In this document: one piece after another, positions 20,674 through 32,096 of the stretch
Layout of the letters: every line of letters starts with the position of its first letter
Position numbering within the stretch: position 1 is the first letter of the stretch
Assembly: GCF_003385845.1 (NCBI RefSeq)
Contig: NZ_QRDJ01000006.1
Location: forward strand, 186,001-250,000
Source: Kushneria indalinina DSM 14324
Lineage (GTDB): Bacteria > Pseudomonadota > Gammaproteobacteria > Pseudomonadales > Halomonadaceae
DNA: 64,000 bases
Direction: 5' to 3'
The notes under the pieces: model-generated
Seen by the model: the letters and a program-made list of their open reading frames with translations, nothing else
Told to the model about the DNA's origin: nothing
Database searches by the model: none
Made by a program: the position numbers and the translations under genes

Positions 20674-22011
20674 TTGGACATCTCATTTCCCTTTGCCGAC
20701 TGGTTTCGAAACTCATCGACCTATATCGATGCCCACCGGGGACGTACCTTTGTGGTACTGATCGAAGGAGAGGGGCTGACGCCCGAGCGTCGCGCACCGC
20801 TGATTCAGGATCTGGCACTTTTGCATATCCTGGGGGTGCGACTGGTGCTGGTCTTTGGCGTGCGCGCCCAGGTGCGACAGGCGCTGGAGGCGGCGGCGCT
20901 GACGCCACAGCGTCATCAGGGCCGATTCGTGGTCGATGAAGACTGCATGACGCTGATCGAGCGCGAAGTCTCGACCCTGCGTCTGGCCATTGAAGCCAGG
21001 CTCTCGCCGGGGCTGTCCAACACGCCGCTGCATGGCGTCGAGATCAATGCCATCAGCGGCAATCTGGTCATGGCCAAGCCGCTGGGCATCCGGGAAGGCG
21101 TCGACTTTCTGCGGGCCGGCGAGGTGCGCCGCGTGCGCAGCGACGCCATTCGCACCCTGCTGGATCAGCGCTCGCTGGTGGTGCTGCCGCCGTTGGGGTA
21201 CTCCAGCACCGGCGAGGTCTTTGATCTGGACGCCGCTGATATCGCCCGTCACGCCGCCATTGCCCTCAAGGCCGACAAGCTGATCATCGTCGGTCGCGCC
21301 GGTGGGCTCTACAACAGCCAGGGCCGGCTGATGCGTCAGCCGAATCTGCAGGAGGCCCAGTCGCTGGTTCGTGAGCATGAAAATGCCGAGCTTGCCGAAC
21401 ATGTGCATGTTGCCTGCGATGCGGCGCGTCAGGGGGTCGGGCGTACGCATCTTGTTTCCTGGCAGGATCGTGATGCGCTGCTGGCAGAGCTGTTTACCCG
21501 TGACGGGGTTGGCACCATGATCACCCGTGAGCGCTACGAGCAGCTGCGCAGCGCCCGAATCGATGATATCGGCGGGCTTTTGGAGCTTTTGCAACCTCTG
21601 GAAGAGCGCGGCATGCTGGTGGCGCGTTCACGCGAGCGGCTGGAGCAGGAGATCGAGGATTACGTGGTCATCGAACGTGATGGCATGGTGATTGGCTGTG
21701 CGGCGCTGCACCCCTACCCGGAATCGGACAGCGGCGAGCTGGCCTGTGTGGCGGTGCATACCAGCTATCGTGGCGGTGAGCGTGGCGACCTGCTGCTGGA
21801 CGGTGTCGAACAACGCGCCCGCGAGCAGGGGCTGACCGCACTGTTTGCCCTGACGACCCATACCCTGCATTGGTTTCTGGAGCGAGGTTTTGTGCAGGCA
21901 GACCTCGAAGCACTGCCTCAAAAGCGACGCCAGCACTATAACCCGCAGCGTAATTCCCGAGTGCTGCTCAAGACCCTGACCCCCTCCACCATGCCCAGCG
22001 CTGGTAGTTGA
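20674..22011 (+). CDS. argA: Amino-acid N-acetyltransferase (N-acetylglutamate synthase) ArgA
   Basis: First step of arginine synthesis: acetyl-CoA plus glutamate gives N-acetylglutamate. The 445 residues contain an N-terminal amino-acid-kinase-fold domain (about 1-290), normally the arginine feedback site, with the family text YIDAHRGRTFVV, HILGVRLVLVFG and SGNLVMAKPLG. A C-terminal GNAT domain (about 297-440) has IDDIGGLLELLQPLEERGML, CVAVHTSYRGGERGDLLL and WFLERGF. The start is TTG at 20674, with GGAG seven bases upstream; the nearby ATG at 20663 is out of frame. The 740 bp downstream have no protein gene. Confidence 0.95.
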   Translation: MDISFPFADWFRNSSTYIDAHRGRTFVVLIEGEGLTPERRAPLIQDLALLHILGVRLVLVFGVRAQVRQALEAAALTPQRHQGRFVVDEDCMTLIEREVSTLRLAIEARLSPGLSNTPLHGVEINAISGNLVMAKPLGIREGVDFLRAGEVRRVRSDAIRTLLDQRSLVVLPPLGYSSTGEVFDLDAADIARHAAIALKADKLIIVGRAGGLYNSQGRLMRQPNLQEAQSLVREHENAELAEHVHVACDAARQGVGRTHLVSWQDRDALLAELFTRDGVGTMITRERYEQLRSARIDDIGGLLELLQPLEERGMLVARSRERLEQEIEDYVVIERDGMVIGCAALHPYPESDSGELACVAVHTSYRGGERGDLLLDGVEQRAREQGLTALFALTTHTLHWFLERGFVQADLEALPQKRRQHYNPQRNSRVLLKTLTPSTMPSAGS

Positions 22012-22028
22012 CCCGGTACCGGTGCTGC

Positions 22029-22046
22029 TGTCGCTGTTTAAAGACA
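22029..22046. promoter_or_regulatory. GlrR-type upstream activator site 1
   Basis: Exact match to TGTC-N10-GACA, the binding consensus of GlrR (QseF) described for enterobacterial glmY promoters. It is centred about 230 bp upstream of the predicted transcription start at about 22268. It belongs to a set of three such sites ahead of a sigma-54 promoter. Confidence 0.75.
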
Positions 22047-22060
22047 AAAACCAGAGCGTT

Positions 22061-22078
22061 TGTCGTCAACCGGAGACA
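22061..22078. promoter_or_regulatory. GlrR-type upstream activator site 2
   Basis: Second exact TGTC-N10-GACA match, 32 bp (three helical turns) downstream of site 1 centre to centre, on the same DNA face as site 1. Confidence 0.75.
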
Positions 22079-22125
22079 ATAGAAAATTTAATAAAAACAG
22101 TAATTTATATTTTATTTGCGCTGGT

Positions 22126-22147
22126 AATGTCGCCATATGGCGACATT
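22126..22147. promoter_or_regulatory. GlrR-type upstream activator site 3 (perfect 22-bp palindrome)
   Basis: Third exact TGTC-N10-GACA match (22128-22145), embedded in a fully palindromic 22-mer. Five T follow on the right, so it could double as an argA terminator. Two further copies of the same bipartite motif upstream favour an operator role. Its centre is about 130 bp upstream of the predicted start. Confidence 0.72.
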
Positions 22148-22241
22148 TTTGGCTCGAATGACTCTCCTGTGGTAACAATCGTTGCCGATTTCTGCTGTCG
22201 AATTTGCTTAATGTCCTGTTTTATATGGAAAAATATTATGA

Positions 22242-22257
22242 TGGCACGTTCTTGGCT
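22242..22257 (+). promoter_or_regulatory. Sigma-54 promoter
   Basis: TGGCACGTTCTTGGCT matches the -24/-12 consensus TGGCACG-N4-TTGCW at all but one position. GG (22243-22244) and GC (22255-22256) are separated by exactly ten bases, as sigma-54 requires. The predicted start is near 22268. Three GlrR-type sites lie upstream, and glrR, encoding a sigma-54 activator, is 2.6 kb downstream. Confidence 0.8.
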
Positions 22258-22267
22258 ATAAGTCTGG

Positions 22268-22619
22268 ACATGGCAGTACGGCGTATCAGGATGGGCCGAT
22301 CACACAATGGCTTGTCGTGATATGCCCCTGCTGGGAGCGCTCTGCAGGGAGGCATCAGGCAGCGTTGGTAGAGAGTGCCATGGCATGGATGCCATCCCCG
22401 GGCAGACTTTCAAGAGCACCGCACTGGTGGTGTTTTTGATCAGGAAGAAGCCGCAGGCGCTATCGAAAGCCTGAATGCCAATCTCGATAGCGTGGCTTCG
22501 GGCCCCTCCAGGCCCACGGTGATTTGGCCCTGCATGGTCAGGCGGGCAGGGCCATATCACCACATTACCCTTCAGTTCCCTGCGTATATTGAGAGCCGGC
22601 CCTGCCGGCTCTTTTTTTA
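22268..22619 (+). ncRNA. Candidate GlmY/GlmZ-like small regulatory RNA
   Basis: Predicted transcript of about 350 nt running from a sigma-54 promoter (22242-22257) to a rho-independent terminator (22592-22619), with no credible protein gene inside. It can fold into a 9-bp perfect stem (22458-22466 with 22484-22492) extended by a second 6-bp helix (22447-22452 with 22494-22499), a 16-bp near-perfect stem (22518-22533 with 22546-22561), and the terminator hairpin. In enterobacteria glmY sits at exactly this place upstream of glrK and is activated by GlrR through TGTC-N10-GACA sites. Homology at sequence level was not established and the length is greater than GlmY (about 184 nt), so identity as GlmY is inference. 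Confidence 0.6.
22592..22619 (+). terminator. Strong terminator of the candidate small RNA
   Basis: The 9-bp stem AGAGCCGGC/GCCGGCTCT has a three-base loop (CCT) and seven T, which is textbook rho-independent. It separates the non-coding unit from glrK, which starts 134 bp later and so needs its own promoter or readthrough. Confidence 0.95.
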
Positions 22620-22752
22620 TCCGGCAGGGTAAATGAAACTGAATGAGTGAAAAGTGTATACGGACGTTATCGAACGGTGAGATTATCGGTTATTCTCTCC
22701 CCGTTCCGAAATACTCCTTCTTAACGGCTCGCCTGTCGGAGACTGTCAACTC

Positions 22753-24255
22753 ATGGCTTCTCGAATAAAGCGTCGATGGCGTCCCAGATCTCTTCTTCAG
22801 CAGGTACTGACGGCCTTTTTGCTGGTCATGCTGCCGATCGGTGTGTTGATTCATCTCGCCGGCCAGAGCTTTTCCCAGCTTTCCGAGCTGGCTGACGTCA
22901 GTGCCCGCGAGGCAGTGGATGAAACCCGTCGTGCCCGTCAGTTGACCAATCTGTCAACGGATATGGAGCGCAGTGCCCGTCAGTATGCGGTGCTCGATGA
23001 TCAGAGCCTGCTTGAAATCTACGGTGAGCGCCGCGCACGCTATAGTGATCTGCTCAACGAACACGCCGCTTTCATGGGGGACAGCCCCCTGATGCAGTCG
23101 CTGCGCCAGCAGTTGACCGTGCTGGAGACCCTCCCCGCGCCCGGGGAGGAGAGCCTGAGCGCGCAGCTGTCCGAATTCAGCCGCTTTACCTCCACCACGG
23201 AAGCGCTTGCCGAGGCGACCCGCAGGCAGGTTGATGCGCGCATTGACGAGATCCGTACCCAGGCCGATCAGGTCACCACACGCTTGTGGCAGGCCACACT
23301 GGCACTGGTCTCATTCAGTCTGGTGCTGATCCTGTTTTTCACCTGGCGTATCATTCGCCCGATTCGCCAGCTCGAGCAGCGTATTCTCGGCATCGGGGGC
23401 AACGGTGACACCGAAGAGACGCCACCGATCCAGGGCCCGCTGGAGCTGGTCAATCTGGAAGAGCGGCTTGAATGGCTGTCGGGGCGTCTGCGGGAGCTCG
23501 AGGAACAAAAGCAGCAGTTTTTGCGTCACATGTCTCATGAGCTCAAGACACCGCTGGCCAGTATCCGTGAAGGTTCGGGGCTTCTGGCCGATGGCGTGGT
23601 AGGGGAAATGAGCCAGCGCCAGCGCGAGATCGTGCTGCTGATCGATGAAAGTGGTCAGGAGCTGCAGACGCTGATCGAGCAGCTGCTGGATTACAATCTG
23701 CTGCAGCAGAATCGCCGCCTTAACGTTACGCGTTTTGACGTGGCAAGCGTCATCCATGAAGTGCTTTCCAAGCACCGGCTGGCGCTGCAGCAAAAGGGCA
23801 TGGTCGTCGAGGAGCGTCGCGCACCGCTGTACTGGCAGGCCGACCGCGCCCGGACCGCGCGGATCTTGGATAACCTGATCTCCAATGCCATTGCCTACGG
23901 TGATGACGAGGGGCGGCTCTATATCTCGGCCAGTGCCGACCAGCAGCATCTGACGCTGGACGTGGCCAACAGCGGGCAGCCGATCAGCGAGCGTGACCGC
24001 GGTCATCTGTTCGAGCCGTTCTATCAGGGCAGTTCGCAGCGCAAGGGGCCGCTCAAGGGGTCCGGCATCGGACTGTCGGTCGCCGCCGAGAGCGCCCGTG
24101 CCCAGCACGGCACACTGAGTCTCATCGAGGATTCGATCAACGGCTGTGAAGTCTGCTTTGAGCTGGTACTTCCCTGGATTTTGGAAGAGGCTTCACAGGA
24201 CAACCCATCTTTACCCCGGACCGCAAGGGAAAGGGCGACGATGGCAAGGATATGA
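22753..24255 (+). CDS. glrK: Sensor histidine kinase GlrK (QseE)
   Basis: Inner-membrane sensor kinase that phosphorylates GlrR; in enterobacteria it responds to envelope conditions. The 500 residues comprise TM1 (about 15-37), a helical periplasmic domain, TM2 (about 178-197), a HAMP domain, and a HisKA with H262 in the highly characteristic RHMSHELKTPLASIREGSGL followed by LLADGVVGEMS. The ATPase has NLISNAIAYGDDEG and GSGIGLSVAAESARAQHG. It is followed by glrG with an ATGA overlap, then glrR. The conserved order and the GlrR-type sites upstream support the assignment. Confidence 0.94.
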   Translation: MASRIKRRWRPRSLLQQVLTAFLLVMLPIGVLIHLAGQSFSQLSELADVSAREAVDETRRARQLTNLSTDMERSARQYAVLDDQSLLEIYGERRARYSDLLNEHAAFMGDSPLMQSLRQQLTVLETLPAPGEESLSAQLSEFSRFTSTTEALAEATRRQVDARIDEIRTQADQVTTRLWQATLALVSFSLVLILFFTWRIIRPIRQLEQRILGIGGNGDTEETPPIQGPLELVNLEERLEWLSGRLRELEEQKQQFLRHMSHELKTPLASIREGSGLLADGVVGEMSQRQREIVLLIDESGQELQTLIEQLLDYNLLQQNRRLNVTRFDVASVIHEVLSKHRLALQQKGMVVEERRAPLYWQADRARTARILDNLISNAIAYGDDEGRLYISASADQQHLTLDVANSGQPISERDRGHLFEPFYQGSSQRKGPLKGSGIGLSVAAESARAQHGTLSLIEDSINGCEVCFELVLPWILEEASQDNPSLPRTARERATMARI

Positions 24256-24827
24256 CAATGAAGCACAATCTGATGGCAGGCAGCGCCCTGTTGGCGACCA
24301 TGCTGCTGAGCGGATGCGCCATGTTTGGCGATCGCATCCCCAGCGCCGCCGAGGAAGGGTGTATTACCCGTGGCATTCCCACCATGGTGGATGACGAGTG
24401 CCTGCTGCCGACGTGGGTCGCGTTTGGTCGCGCTGCGCAGACCGGCACACAGCAGTGGCGCGATGAAGTGCTTCAATACATGGACAGCGATACGCCCCGG
24501 GGCGGACTGGCACGTGCGGTGGTCTTTTCCCAGGAGGATGCCGAGCACTGGCCGACAGGCCTTGAGCTGTTCAAGCGCTATACCCCGCAGGCACCCGAAA
24601 GCATTCAGCCGCTGCTTGAGCAGTGGCAGCGGGATCTGGAACGTCGCACCGAACTTCAGTCCGGACTTCAATCCAGGCTTGATGCACAGCATAATCGCAG
24701 CCATCAGGGTAACAGCCGACAGCGACAGCAGATTCAGTCGCTGGAGCAGGAAAACACCGAGCTCAAAAAGAAACTGGACGCCCTGACCGCGATAGAGGAG
24801 AGCATGAACGCCAGGCAGACCCCCTGA
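24252..24827 (+). CDS. glrG: GlrG/QseG/YfhG-type outer-membrane lipoprotein
   Basis: Small lipoprotein between glrK and glrR, the position of yfhG (qseG), which in enterobacteria interacts with the kinase and affects signalling. The 191 residues start with a signal peptide and lipobox LLSGC (C22). A soluble domain follows, then a long Gln/Glu/Arg-rich coiled coil (about 120-185). Overall sequence similarity to YfhG is not obvious by eye; assignment rests on position, lipobox and coiled coil. The start overlaps the glrK stop (ATGA); a second ATG at 24258 is possible. Confidence 0.8.
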   Translation: MTMKHNLMAGSALLATMLLSGCAMFGDRIPSAAEEGCITRGIPTMVDDECLLPTWVAFGRAAQTGTQQWRDEVLQYMDSDTPRGGLARAVVFSQEDAEHWPTGLELFKRYTPQAPESIQPLLEQWQRDLERRTELQSGLQSRLDAQHNRSHQGNSRQRQQIQSLEQENTELKKKLDALTAIEESMNARQTP

Positions 24828-24863
24828 GCGCTCCTCGCGTGTCGGGTGTGCAAGGAGACATAC

Positions 24864-26222
24864 GTGAAAACTGCCCATCTGCTATTGGTCGACGATGACC
24901 CGAGTCTTTTGAAGCTCCTGGGCATGCGTCTTGAAAGCCGTGGCTATCGGGTCAGTACCGTTGAAAGCGGCCCCCAGGCACTGTCACTGGTCGAACAGCA
25001 GCGTCCTGATCTGGTGTTATCGGATCTGCGCATGGATGGCATGGACGGCATGGCGCTGTTTGGCGAGATTCAGTCCCGCCATCCGGGGCTGCCGGTCATC
25101 ATCCTGACCGCCCACGGCTCCATTCCCGAAGCCGTCAATGCCACCCGCCAGGGGGTGTTCGGCTTTTTGACCAAGCCCATTGATCGAACCGAACTGTTTT
25201 CACTGGTGGACGAGGCGCTCATGCAGACCTCGCCTGCCAGCGATGAGGCAGATCCCGCCTGGCGCCGCGACATCATTACCCGCAGTACCGTCATGGAGCA
25301 GGTGCTCGAGCAGGCCGGCAAGGTCGCCGGCAGCGATGTCAGCGTGCTGCTCTCCGGTCCCTCCGGCTCCGGCAAGGAGCTTCTGGCGCGTGCCCTGCAT
25401 CGCGCCAGCGCCCGCGCCGAACGTCCCTTCATTGCCATCAACTGTGGTGCCCTGCCAGAGCAGCTGCTGGAAAGCGAGCTGTTCGGCCATGCCCGCGGCG
25501 CGTTTACCGGGGCGGTCAACGCTCATGAGGGGCTCTTTCAGGCCGCCCACGGCGGCACGCTCTTTCTCGATGAAATCGGTGACATGCCGATGTCGCTGCA
25601 GGTCAAGCTGCTGCGGGTGCTGCAGGAGCGCCAGGTGCGCCCGCTGGGCAGCACGCAGAGCGTCGATGTGGATGTGCGCGTTATCTCGGCCACCCATCGT
25701 GACCTCAACGCGGCGATGAACGAGGGCACCTTCCGCGAGGATCTTTTCTACCGGCTCAACGTGGTCAATCTGCGTCTGCCGGCCCTGCGCGAACGCCCCG
25801 AAGACATTCCGATTCTGGCGCGCTATCACCTGGAGCTGGCCGCCGACCGCCACAAGCCATCGGTGAAGGGATTTTCAAAGGAGGCCATCAACCTGCTGGC
25901 CTCGCACGCCTGGCCGGGCAATGTGCGCCAGCTCGTCAACGTGGTAGAGCAGTGCGTGGCGCTTTCGAGCGCGCCGATCATTGCCCATGCGCTGGTGGCC
26001 CAGGCACTGGCCTCGGAGGACAACGCGCTGCCGTCGTTCAACGCCGCGAGAGCCGGCTTTGAACACGGCTATCTGGTCAAGGTGCTCAAGATTACCGAAG
26101 GCAATGTCACTCAGGCGGCACGCATTGCCGGGCGCAATCGCACCGACTTCTACAAGCTGCTCGCCCGTCACGAGCTCGACCCCAACAGCTTCAAGCCGGT
26201 GTATGCAGCAGGGCAGCTCTGA
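24864..26222 (+). CDS. glrR: Sigma-54-dependent response regulator GlrR (QseF)
   Basis: NtrC-family activator phosphorylated by GlrK. The 452 residues comprise a receiver (1-120) with D54 ([13 protein letters not shown]), an AAA+ domain with Walker A GPSGSGKE, the sigma-54-contacting GAFTGA loop (near residue 212), Walker [13 protein letters not shown] and the arginine finger region, and a C-terminal Fis-like helix-turn-helix ([19 protein letters not shown]). GTG at 24864 is chosen because AAGGAGA lies just upstream and the product then starts [14 protein letters not shown]. Likely targets are the three TGTC-N10-GACA sites at 22029-22145. The stop abuts the convergent xseA stop. Confidence 0.95.
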   Translation: MKTAHLLLVDDDPSLLKLLGMRLESRGYRVSTVESGPQALSLVEQQRPDLVLSDLRMDGMDGMALFGEIQSRHPGLPVIILTAHGSIPEAVNATRQGVFGFLTKPIDRTELFSLVDEALMQTSPASDEADPAWRRDIITRSTVMEQVLEQAGKVAGSDVSVLLSGPSGSGKELLARALHRASARAERPFIAINCGALPEQLLESELFGHARGAFTGAVNAHEGLFQAAHGGTLFLDEIGDMPMSLQVKLLRVLQERQVRPLGSTQSVDVDVRVISATHRDLNAAMNEGTFREDLFYRLNVVNLRLPALRERPEDIPILARYHLELAADRHKPSVKGFSKEAINLLASHAWPGNVRQLVNVVEQCVALSSAPIIAHALVAQALASEDNALPSFNAARAGFEHGYLVKVLKITEGNVTQAARIAGRNRTDFYKLLARHELDPNSFKPVYAAGQL

Positions 26223-29317
<3,095 letters not shown>

Positions 29318-29407
29318 TGGCATGCGCTGCCCGCGTGGGATCATGACCCTCATTGATCGATACGCGGGCAGGGCACGTTCACCGGCTGCCGGGCAGTTCA
29401 GTATCAA

Positions 29408-29433
29408 GAGCGGGAGGCGAAAGCTTCCCGCTC
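29408..29433 (+). other. Intercistronic hairpin between guaB and guaA
   Basis: GAGCGGGA and TCCCGCTC pair perfectly around a ten-base loop, 34 bp before the guaA start. The following T content is low, so it may act as an mRNA-stabilising or partial attenuation hairpin rather than a terminator. Confidence 0.4.
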
Positions 29434-29467
29434 GCTGTTTATATCCTCGCCGTAGTAGAGAGATCCC

Positions 29468-31042
29468 ATGACCGACATTCACGCCCACAAGATCCTGATT
29501 CTCGATTTTGGCTCCCAGTACACCCAGCTGATCGCCCGCCGCGTGCGCGAGATCGGGGTCTATTCGGAAGTGCGCGCCTTCGACATCACCGAAGAAGAGA
29601 TCCGCGAGTACAACCCCAACGGCATCATCCTCTCCGGCGGGCCGGAGTCGGTCGCCGAGCTGGACTCCCCGCGCGCGCCGCAGTGCGTTTTCGAGATGGG
29701 GCTGCCGGTGTTCGGCATCTGCTACGGCATGCAGACCATGGCCGCCCAGATGGGCGGCGCCACCGAAGGCTCGGACAAGCGGGAATTCGGCTACGCCCAG
29801 ATCAGCGTCTCCGCCGAAGACGATCTGCTCGGTGGCATCAAGGACCACATCGGTGATCGCGGCGATGCACTTTTGGACGTGTGGATGAGCCACGGCGACA
29901 AGGTCGCCCGCGTGCCCGACGAGTTCGAGATCACCGCCTCGACGCCGAGCTGCCCGATCGCCGCCATGAGCTGGGCCGACAAGCGCCTCTATGCGGTGCA
30001 GTTCCACCCGGAAGTGACCCACACCACCCAGGGCCAGCGCATTCTGGAGCGTTTCGTGCTCGAGATCTGCGGCTGTGAGCGGCTCTGGACCCCGGCGAAA
30101 ATCATCGAAGACCTCGCCGAGCGTGTCCGCGAACAGGTCGGCGACCGTCACGTGCTGCTCGGCCTCTCCGGCGGGGTGGATTCCTCCGTGGTGGCAGCCC
30201 TGCTGCACAAGGCGATCGGCGATCAGCTCACCTGCGTATTCGTCGACAACGGCCTGCTCCGCAAGGACGAAGGCGCCCAGGTCATGGACACCTTCTCCCA
30301 GCACATGGGCGTGCGCGTCATTCGCGTCGATGCCGAAGACGAGTTCCTCGGCCGGCTGAAAGGCGTTGATGACCCGGAGCAGAAGCGCAAGCTGATCGGC
30401 AACACCTTTATCGACGTGTTCGACCGCGAAGCCGCGAAGATCGACGGCGTCGACTTCCTCGCTCAGGGCACCATCTACCCGGACGTGATTGAATCCGCCG
30501 CCTCCAAGACCGGCAAGGCGCATGTGATCAAGTCGCACCACAACGTCGGCGGCCTGCCGGAGACCATGAAGCTCAAGCTGGTCGAACCGCTGCGCGAACT
30601 GTTCAAGGACGAAGTGCGCAAGCTCGGCCTCGAACTCGGCCTGCCGTATGACATGGTCTACCGTCACCCGTTTCCCGGGCCGGGCCTGGGCGTGCGCATT
30701 CTCGGTGAGGTGAAGAAAGAGTACGCCGACATCCTGCGCGAGGCGGACGCCATCTTCATCGAAGAGCTGCACAACTTTGACTGGTACCACAAGACCAGCC
30801 AGGCCTTCGCCGTGTTCCTGCCGGTGCGCTCCGTCGGCGTGGTGGGGGATGGCCGCCGCTACGAATGGGTTATCGCCATTCGCGCGGTCGAAACCATCGA
30901 CTTCATGACCGCCCGCTGGGCGCACCTGCCGTATGAGCTGCTGGAGAAGGTCTCCGGTCGCATCATCAACGAGATCAGCGGCGTGTCCCGCGTGACGTAT
31001 GACGTGAGCAGCAAGCCACCCGCGACGATCGAGTGGGAATGA
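29468..31042 (+). CDS. guaA: GMP synthase (glutamine-hydrolysing) GuaA
   Basis: Aminates XMP to GMP with glutamine and ATP. The 524 residues contain an N-terminal class I glutamine amidotransferase with nucleophile C85 (GICYGMQT) and the His/Glu pair in QFHPEV, an ATP pyrophosphatase domain with the PP-loop [10 protein letters not shown], and the C-terminal dimerisation domain ending [19 protein letters not shown] precedes the start. The 3' end is duplicated as a decayed fragment at 31808-32034 beyond the lysE-type gene, marking it as an integration target; this copy is intact. Confidence 0.98.
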   Translation: MTDIHAHKILILDFGSQYTQLIARRVREIGVYSEVRAFDITEEEIREYNPNGIILSGGPESVAELDSPRAPQCVFEMGLPVFGICYGMQTMAAQMGGATEGSDKREFGYAQISVSAEDDLLGGIKDHIGDRGDALLDVWMSHGDKVARVPDEFEITASTPSCPIAAMSWADKRLYAVQFHPEVTHTTQGQRILERFVLEICGCERLWTPAKIIEDLAERVREQVGDRHVLLGLSGGVDSSVVAALLHKAIGDQLTCVFVDNGLLRKDEGAQVMDTFSQHMGVRVIRVDAEDEFLGRLKGVDDPEQKRKLIGNTFIDVFDREAAKIDGVDFLAQGTIYPDVIESAASKTGKAHVIKSHHNVGGLPETMKLKLVEPLRELFKDEVRKLGLELGLPYDMVYRHPFPGPGLGVRILGEVKKEYADILREADAIFIEELHNFDWYHKTSQAFAVFLPVRSVGVVGDGRRYEWVIAIRAVETIDFMTARWAHLPYELLEKVSGRIINEISGVSRVTYDVSSKPPATIEWE

Positions 31043-31066
31043 GGGTGTAGCAGCCTGACTGAGTTG

Positions 31067-31094
31067 AAAAGCCCGCCAATTGGCGGGCTTTTTT
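31067..31094. terminator. Terminator after guaA, shared with the convergent LysE-type gene
   Basis: AAAAGCCCGCC/GGCGGGCTTTT around AATT, with six T. It is functional in both directions. A decayed copy follows the duplicated guaA tail at 32008-32034. Confidence 0.94.
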
Positions 31095-31722
31095 ATGCTC
31101 GGCTGCCGAGCAGGCGTAGGCCCATGCCGATAAACAGCATCCCGGTCAGGCGATTAAACCGTGCTTTCCAGCGTTGGCCGCTGAAGTAATGGCCGATCCT
31201 TTTAACGCCCAGTACATAACCGCTGTGCACGGTAATGACGATGCCGGCAATGGTTAGATACATGATTGCGAACTGCCCCGTCAGACCGTGCGCGTGGTCA
31301 ATGAACTGCGGCAGGAAGGCAGAGAGAAACAGCAGCGTTTTGGGATTGCTGATCGAGACCAGAAAGGCCTCCAGCCACAGAGAGGAATGTCGCCGTGATG
31401 GCTCGATGGTTACCGCCGCGTCAGAGCGCTGCTTTCTGAATGACGCCAGCAGCTGCCTTGAGCCTAGAAACATCAGATATGCCGCACCGATTACCTTCAA
31501 TATCGTAAACGCTACGGGAAGCGTGCTGAGCAGCGTACCGATCCCCAATGCGACTAATGCAATCGTGATGAGCTGGGCTATGAGATTGCCGGTCAGCGCA
31601 ATCAACACGCCCGGCACGCCGTGGCGCAGGCCATTACGAATCACCAGCAGCACATTGGGCCCCGGCGACAGGGTGACCAGCAAATAGGCCAGAAAGAATG
31701 CCAGCCAGAGATGCAGAGACAT
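31093..31722 (-). CDS. LysE/RhtB family amino-acid exporter
   Basis: Inner-membrane translocator of the LysE/RhtB family, which exports amino acids or homoserine lactones. The 209 residues have about six membrane segments. The N-terminal signature is LLVTLSPGPNVLLVIRNGLRHG, and SISNPKTLLFLSAFLPQF lies in the middle, both diagnostic. AAGGAAAAGC precedes the start. The gene lies precisely between the guaA 3' end and a degenerate duplicate of that end, so it is probably the surviving cargo of an integration event. The substrate is unknown. Confidence 0.9.
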   Translation of the reverse strand: MSLHLWLAFFLAYLLVTLSPGPNVLLVIRNGLRHGVPGVLIALTGNLIAQLITIALVALGIGTLLSTLPVAFTILKVIGAAYLMFLGSRQLLASFRKQRSDAAVTIEPSRRHSSLWLEAFLVSISNPKTLLFLSAFLPQFIDHAHGLTGQFAIMYLTIAGIVITVHSGYVLGVKRIGHYFSGQRWKARFNRLTGMLFIGMGLRLLGSRA

Positions 31723-31807
31723 ACGGTGCTTTTCCTTGTTGTTATCAAGCGAGCCGCTGAACTGCGAGTGTGCGATGGGGAGGAGCGTTTGTCACTTATA
31801 TAATAAA

Positions 31808-32034
31808 TGGTTGCCCTGCGCGCGGGTCGAAACCATCGACTTCATGACCGCCCGCTGGGTGCACCTGCCATATGCACTGCTGGAGTAGGCCTCCGGTCGC
31901 ATCATCAACGAGATCAGCGGCGTGTCGCGTGTGACCTATGACGTCAGCAGTAAGCCGCCCGCGACGATTCAGTAGGAATGAGGTTGTAGTTACCTGACAG
32001 AATGACAAAGCCCGCCAATTGGCGAGCTTTTTTG
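31808..32034 (+). pseudogene. Duplicated, decayed guaA 3' end with its terminator
   Basis: This stretch aligns over about 225 bp with the last part of guaA and its terminator (30872-31094). It includes identical runs of 35 bp (31825-31859 against 30886-30920) and 36 bp (31891-31926 against 30952-30987). Most differences are at third codon positions, but in-frame TAG codons occur at 31886-31888 and 31973-31975. The copied terminator (32008-32034) has a mismatched stem. A diverged synonymous pattern points to a guaA tail from another lineage, as expected when an element replaces the 3' end on integration and displaces the resident one. Confidence 0.9.
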
Positions 32035-32096
32035 TTGTTTTTTTAAGGTGCCGTTATGATAAAAAGTAGAAAGCTATAGTTAACCAGAGAAAAGCA

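Noticed and set aside
22126-22151. Palindrome followed by T5 as the argA terminator
   Set aside because: Preferred as a GlrR site because two further exact copies of the same bipartite motif lie just upstream. A dual role is not excluded.
22300-22632. Small protein genes within the argA-glrK interval (an 85-codon plus-strand frame and an 87-codon minus-strand frame)
   Set aside because: The plus-strand frame runs through the strong terminator, neither has a ribosome site, and the sequence is better explained by RNA hairpins.
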